From NCBI GenBank assembly GCA_027486415.1, contig JAIXPC010000008.1, positions 62,001 to 126,000 on the forward strand: a stretch of 64,000 bases of DNA. Reading direction: 5' to 3'. Under the pieces are notes generated by a model. It was given only the letters and a program-made list of their open reading frames with translations. It ran no database searches and had not been told where the DNA came from. The stretch comes from Sphingomonadales bacterium. Lineage in GTDB: Bacteria > Pseudomonadota > Alphaproteobacteria > Sphingomonadales > Sphingomonadaceae. Of this stretch, positions 55,755 to 63,372 are shown in pieces; positions within the stretch are counted from its first letter, which is position 1; each line of letters begins with the position of its first letter. The position numbers were made by a program, and so were the translations under genes.

Positions 55755-56579
55755 CTACCCCAACCGCGCCGCGTGCCAGCGCAGATGGTCCGCGACAAAG
55801 CTCTGCACGAACCAGTAGCCGTGGTCATAGCCGGCATGGCGGCGCAGCGTCAGCGGGATGCCGGCCTTGGTGCAGGCGGCCGCCAGCCGTTCCGGCTGCA
55901 ACTGCGCCGCCAGAAACTGGTCCGCCTCGCCCTGATCGACCAGCAGTTCGGCCACGCGCGCGCCGCCGTCGATCAGGGCACAGGCATCATGCGCCGCCCA
56001 CGCCGCCGGATCGTCACCCAGATAGGCGGGCAGCGCCTTCTGCCCCCACGGCACCTGCGTCGGTGCAACGATGGGCGCAAAGGCCGATACGCTGCGGAAC
56101 CGGCCGGGGTGCTTCAGGGCCAGCGTCAGCGCGCCGTGGCCGCCCATGCTGTGCCCGGTGATGCCCTGCCGCGCCATGTCGGCGGGGAAATGCGCGGCGA
56201 TCAGCGCGGGCAGTTCGTCGATCAGCCACGACCGCATCCGGTAATGCGCGGCCCACGGCGCGGCGGTGGCATCAAGGTAGAAGCTCGCCGCCTGCCCCAT
56301 GTCCCACGCCGGGTCATCGGCCACGCCCTCACCGCGTGGGGACGTGTCGGGCGTGATCAAGATCAGGCCAAGCTCCGCGGCCAGACGCTGCGCCCCGGCC
56401 TTGATGGCAAACGTCTCTTCATTGCAGGTCAGGCCCGCCAGGCACCACAGCACGGGGAACGGGCCATCACCCGGCGGCACGAACACGCCGAAACGCATCA
56501 CCCCGCCGCAGGCTGCGCTCTGGTGGCTGTGAAAGCTTTGCACCCCGCCATGACAGGCGGCGCGGGCCAACGTCTCCAT
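55755..56579 (-). CDS. S-formylglutathione hydrolase
   Basis: The 274-residue serine esterase has VLWCLAGLTCNEETFAIKAG, PDTSPRGEGVADDPAWDMG, nucleophile motif ITGHSMGGHGAL, and a late His in HAGYDHGYWFVQSFV. It hydrolyses S-formylglutathione to formate and glutathione, the second step of formaldehyde oxidation. It is FrmB/FghA-like and is coupled to the dehydrogenase gene by a TGATG overlap. Confidence 0.95.
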   Translation of the reverse strand: METLARAACHGGVQSFHSHQSAACGGVMRFGVFVPPGDGPFPVLWCLAGLTCNEETFAIKAGAQRLAAELGLILITPDTSPRGEGVADDPAWDMGQAASFYLDATAAPWAAHYRMRSWLIDELPALIAAHFPADMARQGITGHSMGGHGALTLALKHPGRFRSVSAFAPIVAPTQVPWGQKALPAYLGDDPAAWAAHDACALIDGGARVAELLVDQGEADQFLAAQLQPERLAAACTKAGIPLTLRRHAGYDHGYWFVQSFVADHLRWHAARLG

Positions 56580-57688
56580 CAGAACACCACGACGCTGCGG
56601 ATGCTCTTGCCTTCGTGCATCAGGTCAAAGGCCTTGTTGATGTCCTCCAGGTCCAGCACGTGGGTGATCATCGGATCGATGGCGATCTTGCCGTTCATGT
56701 ACCAATCGACGATCTTCGGCACGTCCGTCCGGCCCTTGGCGCCGCCAAAGGCGCTGCCCTTCCACACCCGGCCCGTCACCAGCTGGAAGGGCCGCGTGGC
56801 GATTTCCTTGCCGGCTTCGGCCACGCCGATGATGATGCTCTCGCCCCAGCCGCGGTGGCAGGCTTCCAGTGCGGTCCGCATGACGTCGGTGTTGCCGGTG
56901 CAATCGAACGTGTAATCGGCCCCGCCATCGGTCAGCGCGACGAGATGCGCGACGAGATCACCCGACACGTCCTTCGGGTTGACGAAATCGGTCATGCCGA
57001 ACTGGCGGCCCCAGCCCTCGCGATCGGGGTTGATGTCCACACCCACGATCTGATCCGCCCCCACCAGCTTCAGGCCCTGGATGACGTTCAGGCCAATGCC
57101 GCCGAGGCCAAAGACGATGCAGCGCGCGCCGGGCTCGACCTTGGCGGTCTTGACCACCGCGCCCACCCCGGTGGTCACCCCGCAGCCGATGTAGCAGGCC
57201 TTGTCGAACGGCGCGTCCTCGCGGATCTTGGCCACCGCGATTTCGGGCAGCACGGTGAAGTTCGAAAAGGTCGAGCAGCCCATGTAGTGAAAGATCGGCT
57301 GGCCCTTGTAGCTGAAGCGCGTCGTGCCATCGGGCATCAGGCCTTTCCCTTGCGTGGCGCGGATGGCGGTGCACAGGTTGGTCTTGCCGGAAAGGCAGCT
57401 TTTGCACTGGCGGCATTCCGGCGTGTAGAGCGGGATGACGTGATCACCGGGCTTCACGCTGGTCACGCCCGCGCCCACCTCGCGCACGATGCCGGCGCCT
57501 TCATGGCCCAGGATCGACGGGAAAATGCCTTCCGAATCCTTGCCTTCCAGCGTGTAGGCATCGGTGTGGCAGATGCCGGTGGCCATGATTTCCACCAGCA
57601 CCTCGCCGGCCCTGGGGCCGTCCAGGTCGACCTCGACAATCTCGAGCGGCTGGTTGGCGGCAAAGGCGACGGCGGCACGGGTCTTCAT
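56579..57688 (-). CDS. S-(hydroxymethyl)glutathione dehydrogenase / class III alcohol dehydrogenase
   Basis: The 369-residue enzyme begins [17 protein letters not shown] and has the catalytic zinc ligands in [14 protein letters not shown] and LGHEGAG, structural zinc cysteines in [17 protein letters not shown], and [15 protein letters not shown]. It oxidises S-hydroxymethylglutathione with NAD+ (and can reduce S-nitrosoglutathione). With the next gene it forms the formaldehyde detoxification operon. No regulator (FrmR) is adjacent. Confidence 0.96.
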   Translation of the reverse strand: MKTRAAVAFAANQPLEIVEVDLDGPRAGEVLVEIMATGICHTDAYTLEGKDSEGIFPSILGHEGAGIVREVGAGVTSVKPGDHVIPLYTPECRQCKSCLSGKTNLCTAIRATQGKGLMPDGTTRFSYKGQPIFHYMGCSTFSNFTVLPEIAVAKIREDAPFDKACYIGCGVTTGVGAVVKTAKVEPGARCIVFGLGGIGLNVIQGLKLVGADQIVGVDINPDREGWGRQFGMTDFVNPKDVSGDLVAHLVALTDGGADYTFDCTGNTDVMRTALEACHRGWGESIIIGVAEAGKEIATRPFQLVTGRVWKGSAFGGAKGRTDVPKIVDWYMNGKIAIDPMITHVLDLEDINKAFDLMHEGKSIRSVVVF

Positions 57689-57872
57689 GAGGGAATGTCC
57701 TTGTTGATGCGCGGCCACACTTGCCGTGGAAGCAGGCGCGTTGCCAAGGGGGAAGGCTTGCTTTTTGAGGCCATTCGCGCCATGGGGCAGGCCGGCCACG
57801 GTGATCACGTCACCGAGGGCCCATTTGTCACAGGATCATTCATGCACTTTGCCAGCGGACGTCAGGCGTAAC

Positions 57873-58133
57873 ATGCCGAAAGAGGAAATCATTCGGATTG
57901 AAGGTGAAATCACCGAAATCCTGCCCGACGGCCGGTTCCGCGTGAAGCTGGAGAACGAGCACGAGATCATCGCCTACACCGCCGGCAAGATGCGCAAGAA
58001 CCGCATCCGCTCCATCGTGGGTGACCGGGTGCACGTGGAAATGACGCCCTATGACCTCGACAAGGGCCGCATCGTGTTCCGCGAAAAGACCGCGCCGATG
58101 CCGATGAACCAGCGGCGCTTCTTCCGCCGCTGA
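57873..58133 (+). CDS. infA: Translation initiation factor IF-1
   Basis: The 86-residue protein is an OB-fold IF-1: [40 protein letters not shown], and [18 protein letters not shown]. It is longer than the 72-residue enteric form because of a C-terminal basic tail ending [11 protein letters not shown]. It binds the 30S A site during initiation. It is divergent from the class III dehydrogenase gene with 184 bp between starts; I see no clear promoter in that gap. Confidence 0.97.
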   Translation: MPKEEIIRIEGEITEILPDGRFRVKLENEHEIIAYTAGKMRKNRIRSIVGDRVHVEMTPYDLDKGRIVFREKTAPMPMNQRRFFRR

Positions 58134-58225
58134 TCGCGCCAGTCCGTGCAGATAACTGCCCCGGCAGTGGCGCTGCGGGCGGCTTGCACATTGCCATGCC
58201 GCGGCCCTGTGCCCAAAATGGCAGC

Positions 58226-58558
58226 ATGGCCCGTTACACTGTTTCTGCCCTGAAGGCTGTCGACACTCCTGCCGGTGCGGTGCTGGATCGCATCATCGGC
58301 CCCGGCTGGCTGGCGACGCCGGCCTCGCTCCTCGACATGATGGCGGACGGTGGCCACGATTTCGTGTTTGATGACGGGGTGCACACGCTGGAACTGCGCC
58401 GCGACGGGGCCGGCAATCACCGCATCGTGGTGATCGATCAGGCCGGCACCGAAGTGTCCCCATCCGCGCTGCCGCAATGGCAGACCGAAGTGCATCGCGG
58501 CAGCCAGGTGCGCCAGCGGCGCTGGTGGCAGCGTCTGCTTGATCCCGACGCGCGCTGA
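58226..58558 (+). CDS. Small protein of unknown function
   Basis: The 110-residue product (ARYTVSALKAVDTPAG... ending QRRWWQRLLDPDAR) has an alpha/beta look with a hydrophilic tail and no signal peptide or motif I can name. It may be a 92-bp-spaced passenger of infA. ATG 58226 is preferred over 58184, since the intervening residues look non-coding. Coding support is moderate. Confidence 0.5.
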   Translation: MARYTVSALKAVDTPAGAVLDRIIGPGWLATPASLLDMMADGGHDFVFDDGVHTLELRRDGAGNHRIVVIDQAGTEVSPSALPQWQTEVHRGSQVRQRRWWQRLLDPDAR

Positions 58559-58567
58559 GGCTTCGCG

Positions 58568-59035
58568 TCAGCGGCGGACGCGGTCGCCGGGCTTCAGGCC
58601 GATCCGCTCCGCCTCGCCGGCGGCAAGCTCGATCACCTCGCCCGTGATCCCGGCGGAGGTGAGCACATCTCGAGAATAGGGCTGGCCCCGGCGCACGTTC
58701 AGCACCCGGCCCGCCGGCGAGACATAGATGATGTCAAGCGGCAGCGCGGTGTTTTCCATCCAGAAACCGGTGGCGCGCGGTGGTATCATCGGGAACGACA
58801 TGCCGGTATCGCGGGCCATCTTATCGCGGAACATCATCCCGCACGCCTGCTGATCAGCCGTGGCCGCGATCTCGACGGTATAGGCAAAGCGCCCCTTGCC
58901 GGTTTCGAACGTCACCCGCGTCGTCTTCAGCCCGACATTGGGGCACGGCGTTGCCGCCGCGGCGGCCGACATCGCGGCAGGCGCGGCCAGCAGCGCAGCG
59001 AACAGAAGGGAGCGAAGCAAACTGCGGGTGATCAT
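58568..59035 (-). CDS. DUF192 family exported protein
   Basis: The 155-residue protein has a signal peptide (about residues 1-27) and the DUF192 (COG1430) pattern: VEIAATADQQACGMMFRDKM, GFWMENTALPLDIIYVSP, and EVIELAAGEAERIGLKPGD. The family is periplasmic or extracellular and of unknown role. Its ATG overlaps the stop of the cold-shock gene (TGATG), so it is coupled to it. Confidence 0.88.
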   Translation of the reverse strand: MITRSLLRSLLFAALLAAPAAMSAAAAATPCPNVGLKTTRVTFETGKGRFAYTVEIAATADQQACGMMFRDKMARDTGMSFPMIPPRATGFWMENTALPLDIIYVSPAGRVLNVRRGQPYSRDVLTSAGITGEVIELAAGEAERIGLKPGDRVRR

Positions 59036-59598
59036 CACCCGGCAGGTGTAACCGGTTGGGCGGCAACCGCCAATGGGCCCTTGTGTCCCGGTGCCACGCG
59101 CACCTCGATCGCCTGGCCCGGCTGCAGTTCGCCCAGATTGGCGCGGCGGACGGTTTCCATGTGGATGAAGATATCCTCGGTCGTTCCGGGCCGCACGACA
59201 AAGCCATAGCCCTTCAGCCGGTTGAACCATTTCACCACCGCAGGCTCGAACGGGCCGGCCGCAGCCAGCATTGCCGCCGGATTGACCCGCTCTGCCGCGC
59301 GCTGTGCGGCCGTTTCGGGATCGGGGCCGATGGCCGTGGTCAGGTCGCAATCGATGATGCGCCGCGCCTGGCGACCGCGCTCGCGCGCCACCACCGCACA
59401 GGTGAGCGTCGCCCCTTCGGGCAATGACCGGCGACCCAGTTCGCGCACCAGGCTGAAATGCACCAGCACATCGCTGCCTTCACCGGTGACCGGCACCATG
59501 AAGCCATAGCCCCGCACGGGATCGAACCACTTCATCGTGCCGCGAACGATCACCTCGTCCGCAGCGGGTTCGTGCTTCACGTCATCGGCGGAATTCAT
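59035..59598 (-). CDS. Two-domain cold-shock (CSD) protein
   Basis: The 187-residue protein holds two cold-shock domains: first TMKWFDPVRGYGFMVP...DVLVHFSLV (about 30-90), second AVVKWFNRLKGYGFVVRP...DIFIHMETV (about 128-185). Both keep RNP1 (K/RGYGF) and RNP2 (VLVH, IFIH), so both should bind single-stranded RNA or DNA. Double-CSD proteins are typical of alphaproteobacteria. ATG 59598 follows GGGGGG. It is divergent from coxG. Confidence 0.93.
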   Translation of the reverse strand: MNSADDVKHEPAADEVIVRGTMKWFDPVRGYGFMVPVTGEGSDVLVHFSLVRELGRRSLPEGATLTCAVVARERGRQARRIIDCDLTTAIGPDPETAAQRAAERVNPAAMLAAAGPFEPAVVKWFNRLKGYGFVVRPGTTEDIFIHMETVRRANLGELQPGQAIEVRVAPGHKGPLAVAAQPVTPAG

Positions 59599-59703
59599 GG
59601 CGCCCCCCTGACCCTTTACGCAATTCACACACAGCGCATTACCCTTGTAAATCGATTATTAACGGATCGTTCGCTTTGTGCAATCCGGCAATTCGCGCCA
59701 AGG

Positions 59704-59728
59704 TTGACATGCCCTGCACTTTGGCATG
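59704..59728 (+). promoter_or_regulatory. Possible promoter element with inverted repeat upstream of coxG
   Basis: A perfect -35-like box TTGACA (59704-59709) overlaps a perfect inverted repeat CATGCC (59708-59713) and GGCATG (59723-59728). No good -10 is found at the right distance. It is a candidate operator for the coxG-xdhC-mobA run, at low confidence. Confidence 0.3.
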
Positions 59729-59774
59729 GAACAGGGCGATACGCTTCGCGTTCCCTCCATTCGGAAATTCAGTG

Positions 59775-60377
59775 ATGGATCTTGCAGGATCAGTCGAAAT
59801 TGCCAGTCCCCGCAGCCGCTTGTGGGCAGCGCTCAATGATCCCGACGTGCTGGCGCGCTGCATCGACGGCGTGGAACGGCTGACGCGCACCGAAGGCGAC
59901 GTGCCGACGTTCGATGGCGAAATGCAGGCCAAGGTTGGCCCGGTGCGGGCGAAATTCGCCGGTGTCGTGCGGCTGGAAGACATCGTGGCTCCCGAACGTT
60001 ATCGTCTGGTTGGCGAAGGCAAGGGCGGCGTGGCCGGCTTTGCCAAGGGCAGCGCCGATGTGCTGTTGACCGAACTGGCGCCCGACCGGACGCAGCTGAG
60101 CTATGTCGTCAAGGCGCAGGTGGGCGGCAAGTTGGCCCAGCTGGGCGCGCGATTGGTGGAAGGCGCAGCCCGGCAATATGCCGAAGGCTTCTTTGCCAAG
60201 CTGAAGGACGAGGTGGAAGCGCCGCCCGCCGGGCCGACACCCGCTGACGTGGTGGCTGCAGCCAGCCTGGCTGGCCCGCAAAGCGATCTGGCACCGGCAT
60301 CAGGGTTGTCGCCGCTGGTGTGGGGGGCAGGCCTGATCATCGTGACGCTGGCCTTCCTCGCCTGGCAGTGGATGTGA
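59775..60377 (+). CDS. CoxG-like SRPBCC protein (carbon monoxide dehydrogenase subunit G family)
   Basis: The 200-residue protein has a CoxG/SRPBCC lipid- or ligand-binding domain (DLAGSVEIASPRSRLWAALN, DPDVLARCIDGVERL, VGPVRAKFAGVVRLED) and a C-terminal membrane anchor (about residues 178-199). In CO-oxidising bacteria CoxG anchors molybdenum CO dehydrogenase to the membrane and delivers quinone. It begins a coupled cluster with xdhC and a molybdenum-cofactor gene (1-bp overlap, TGATG). Confidence 0.88.
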   Translation: MDLAGSVEIASPRSRLWAALNDPDVLARCIDGVERLTRTEGDVPTFDGEMQAKVGPVRAKFAGVVRLEDIVAPERYRLVGEGKGGVAGFAKGSADVLLTELAPDRTQLSYVVKAQVGGKLAQLGARLVEGAARQYAEGFFAKLKDEVEAPPAGPTPADVVAAASLAGPQSDLAPASGLSPLVWGAGLIIVTLAFLAWQWM

Positions 60378-61321
60378 TGGCCGGCAGCCCGGGCCGCGAC
60401 GAGGATCTGGCGACGCTGGCCACGGCGTTGGCGTGGCGGCAGGCCGGGCACGGCGTTGCGGTGGCAACCGTGATCTCCACCTGGGGATCGGCGCCGCGCC
60501 GCGAGGGCAGCCATCTTGCCGTGCGCGAAGACGGCCTGTTTGCCGGCAGCGTGTCGGGCGGCTGCGTGGAAGCTGACGTGATACTGGCCGCGCAGGACCT
60601 GATTGCAGCGAGCGCTGGCCACGCCGTTCTGGACTATGGTGTTGCCGATACCGTGGCGTGGACGGCAGGCCTGGCCTGCGGGGGGCGCATCACCATCCTG
60701 GTGCAGCGGCTGGCGGATGATGCGTTGCCACCCGCGCTGGTGGCAGACGTGCTCGCGGCCACGCAAGACGGACAGACGGCCGCGATCAGCAGCGACCCTG
60801 GCAGTGGAGCATCCGCAGCTGGCGAGGATGGCCCCTTCGTGCGCCGTTATCCGCCGCCGCGGCAATTGTTCATCATCGGTGCGGTTCACATCGCGCAGGC
60901 GCTGGTGCCGCTGGCGCAGGCGCTGGGTGTGGCTCCCACCGTCATTGATCCGCGCGGACTGTTCGCGGCTGATGCTCGCTTTGCCGGTCTTGATCTCGAT
61001 CGTCGCTGGCCCGATGAGGTGCTGCCCGGCGCGCTGAACCCGGCATCTGCAGTGGTGGCGCTGACCCACGATCCCAAGATCGACGATGTCGCCTTGGCCG
61101 CAGCGCTGCGATCGCCGGCCCATTATATCGCGGCGCTGGGCAGCCGGAAAAATCATGCCTCGCGGCTGGAAAGGCTGGCAGCGCAAGGGTTTGGCCCCGA
61201 CGATCTGGCCCGCATCCACGGCCCGGCTGGCCTGGCCATCGGTGCCGTCGGCCCAGCGGAAATCGCGCTGTCCATCGCTGCCGAGATGACGGCAGCGTGG
61301 AGACACGCGCTGACGCGATGA
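60377..61321 (+). CDS. XdhC/CoxI-family molybdenum hydroxylase maturation protein
   Basis: The 314-residue protein has the XdhC N-terminal part (STWGSAPRREGSHLAVREDG, SVSGGCVEADVILAAQ) and a C-terminal NAD(P)-like domain (LFIIGAVHIAQALVPLAQAL, VVALTHDPKIDD, ALGSRKNHASRLERLAAQG). These proteins bind molybdenum cofactor and insert it in sulfurated form into Mo hydroxylases. It overlaps the next gene by 4 bp. Confidence 0.93.
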   Translation: MAGSPGRDEDLATLATALAWRQAGHGVAVATVISTWGSAPRREGSHLAVREDGLFAGSVSGGCVEADVILAAQDLIAASAGHAVLDYGVADTVAWTAGLACGGRITILVQRLADDALPPALVADVLAATQDGQTAAISSDPGSGASAAGEDGPFVRRYPPPRQLFIIGAVHIAQALVPLAQALGVAPTVIDPRGLFAADARFAGLDLDRRWPDEVLPGALNPASAVVALTHDPKIDDVALAAALRSPAHYIAALGSRKNHASRLERLAAQGFGPDDLARIHGPAGLAIGAVGPAEIALSIAAEMTAAWRHALTR

Positions 61322-62880
61322 AATTCGGGCCCGTTCCGCTGGCTGATGCCGAAGGTGCCTTGCTGGCGCATGGCCAGCACTTTGGCCGGCGTCGCCTTGG
61401 CAAGGGGCACCGCGTGACGGCCGCCGATCTTGCCGAAGCGGCAGCGGCGGGATTGCGCGAACTGGTCGTGGCCCAGCTGGAGCCCGGCGATGTGGCCGAG
61501 GACGAGGCGGCGGCAACGCTGGCTGCCGCGCTGGCAGGGCCCAGGCTGGTGGCACTGGCGCCGGTGCATGGCAGGGTCAATCTGGCTGCCGAGGCCGATG
61601 GACTGTTCACCGTGCCGGCCGGCATCGCAGCGGCGATCAATGACGTGGACGAGGCCATCACGCTGGCCACCCTGCCCGATGGTGCGCGGGTGACGGCTGG
61701 CACCGTCGTCGCGACCGTCAAGACCATCCGCTATGCCGTTGAGCGTGAAACCTTGTCTGCTGCCGTCGCGGCCGCCCGGCCCTTGGCGCTGGCGCCGTTC
61801 CGTGCGCTTTCGGCGCGGCTGATCGCCACCCGGCTGCCGGGCACCACCGCCAAGGCGCTGGCCAGGCTGGAGCAGGTGACGCAGGCGCGGCTGATCAGCC
61901 TTGGCGCCAGCTTGCACATGGAACCGCCCTGCCCCCACGACGCCGCCGTATTGGCGCAGCGGCTGGCGCAGGGTCGTGATGACCTGCTGCTGATTGCCGG
62001 TGCATCCGCGACCGTTGATCGCGGCGACGTGATCCCACAAGCCATTGAAATGGCGGGCGGCACCGTGGAACGGCTGGGCATGCCTGTCGATCCGGGCAAC
62101 CTGCTTGTGCTTGGCTCCCTGAATGGTCGGCCCGTCATCGGATTGCCCGGCTGCGCCCGCAGTCCCAAGCGCAATGGCCTTGATCTGGTGATCGAACGGA
62201 TCGTGGCCGGTCAGGCGGTGACGAGCGCCACCATCGCGGCGATGGGCGAAGGCGGGCTGCTGCCGGAAGCCGAGCGACCGGAGCCACGCGCCGTCGCCAG
62301 CGCGCCGCGCAAGGTGGGGACTGTCGTTCTGGCAGCAGGCCGCGCCAGCCGGATGGGTGGGCCGCACAAGTTGCTGGAAACATGGCAGGATCGGCCGATC
62401 ATTGCCCATGTGATCGATGCCATCGCTGCGTCCGGGCTGCCGCCGCCGGTCGTGGTTCTGGGCCATGATGCCGACGCCGTGCGGACGGCGATGGGTGACC
62501 GGCCAGCGCACTTCGTGATGGCGCAGGATTGGGCCGAGGGCATGGGGCGCAGCCTCGCCAGCGGGATCGCTGCGGTGCCGGCGGACTGGGACGCGGCCAT
62601 GCTGTTCCTGGCCGATATGCCGCGCATCGAACCCATCTTGATTCAACGGCTTGCGAGCACACCGGGGCAGATCGTGCTGCCGGTGTGGGACGGCCGGCGC
62701 GGGCATCCGGTGCGCTGGCCACGGGCGGCATTTGCGCGTTTGATGGCCCTTGCCGGCGACGTTGGCGGGCGGGCGATCATGGATGAATTCCCCATCACCT
62801 CCGTGCCGGCACCATCAGACGCGGTTCTGGACGATATCGACACACCGGCAGCGCTGGCCCGTTTGCGCGCACGCGGTTGA
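61318..62880 (+). CDS. Fusion of molybdopterin-binding domain and MobA-like (MocA) nucleotidyltransferase
   Basis: The 520-residue protein joins two parts. Residues about 1-330 are a molybdopterin-binding domain (LGKGHRVTAADLAEAAAAG, and DDLLLIAGASATVDRGDVIP). Residues about 340-520 are a NTP-transferase of MobA/MocA type (VVLAAGRASRMGGPHKLLE, LFLADMPRIEP, GHPVRWPR). The second half probably makes the cytosine dinucleotide cofactor used by CO- or xanthine-dehydrogenase-like enzymes. Context with XdhC and CoxG supports this. Confidence 0.9.
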   Translation: MKFGPVPLADAEGALLAHGQHFGRRRLGKGHRVTAADLAEAAAAGLRELVVAQLEPGDVAEDEAAATLAAALAGPRLVALAPVHGRVNLAAEADGLFTVPAGIAAAINDVDEAITLATLPDGARVTAGTVVATVKTIRYAVERETLSAAVAAARPLALAPFRALSARLIATRLPGTTAKALARLEQVTQARLISLGASLHMEPPCPHDAAVLAQRLAQGRDDLLLIAGASATVDRGDVIPQAIEMAGGTVERLGMPVDPGNLLVLGSLNGRPVIGLPGCARSPKRNGLDLVIERIVAGQAVTSATIAAMGEGGLLPEAERPEPRAVASAPRKVGTVVLAAGRASRMGGPHKLLETWQDRPIIAHVIDAIAASGLPPPVVVLGHDADAVRTAMGDRPAHFVMAQDWAEGMGRSLASGIAAVPADWDAAMLFLADMPRIEPILIQRLASTPGQIVLPVWDGRRGHPVRWPRAAFARLMALAGDVGGRAIMDEFPITSVPAPSDAVLDDIDTPAALARLRARG

Positions 62881-62904
62881 TCATCTGCAATTGCAGGTTA
62901 TTCT
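62877..62904 (+). promoter_or_regulatory. Promoter of the MarR gene with a palindromic operator in its spacer
   Basis: A -35-like TTGATC (62877-62882) and a -10-like TATTCT (62899-62904) are 16 bp apart. The perfect 12-bp palindrome CTGCAATTGCAG (62885-62896) fills the spacer. Transcription would start near 62911, the A of the marR ATG, so the message may be leaderless. This fits negative autoregulation by the MarR protein. Confidence 0.6.
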
Positions 62905-62910
62905 GCGCGC

Positions 62911-63372
62911 ATGACCGATCGCGCAGCCGATTCGACACCAGCCGGCCCCGCCGGCCTGTGCACAGCTGCCAAGGTGCGGCGGCTGTCGCGGCAGATAAGC
63001 CAGATCTATGACGACGCCCTGGGCCGGCACGGGTTGACCATCGGCCAGTTCGGACTGCTCGCCTGCCTGTCGCGGCGACGCGGGATCGGCATTGGCGCGC
63101 TGGCGGATCGGCTGGCGGCCGATGCTTCCACCGTATCGCGCCTCGTCAAACCCCTGGCTTCCGACGGCCTGATCCGCATCCAGACCGATCCGGATGACCG
63201 GCGTGGCCGCCTGGCGTGGCTGACCGATGCCGGCCATGCCCGCCGCGCTGCGGCCCAAGTCGGCTGGCAGGCTGCCCAGGATGATGTGGAGGCCAGGCTG
63301 GGCAACGGCCGGCTGCAAGCCCTGCGCTTCATGCTGGACGATGCCTTTGAGCGGCTGGAGGCTGCCGAATGA
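62911..63372 (+). CDS. MarR-family transcriptional regulator
   Basis: The 153-residue protein is a MarR-type winged helix regulator: an N-terminal helix, LTIGQFGLLACLSRRRGIGI, the recognition helix ADASTVSRLVKPLASDGLI, and the wing with DPDDRRGRLAWLTDAG. Ligands are usually aromatic or phenolic compounds. It overlaps the SDR gene by 4 bp, so it likely controls that gene and perhaps the upstream coxG run. Confidence 0.92.
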   Translation: MTDRAADSTPAGPAGLCTAAKVRRLSRQISQIYDDALGRHGLTIGQFGLLACLSRRRGIGIGALADRLAADASTVSRLVKPLASDGLIRIQTDPDDRRGRLAWLTDAGHARRAAAQVGWQAAQDDVEARLGNGRLQALRFMLDDAFERLEAAE

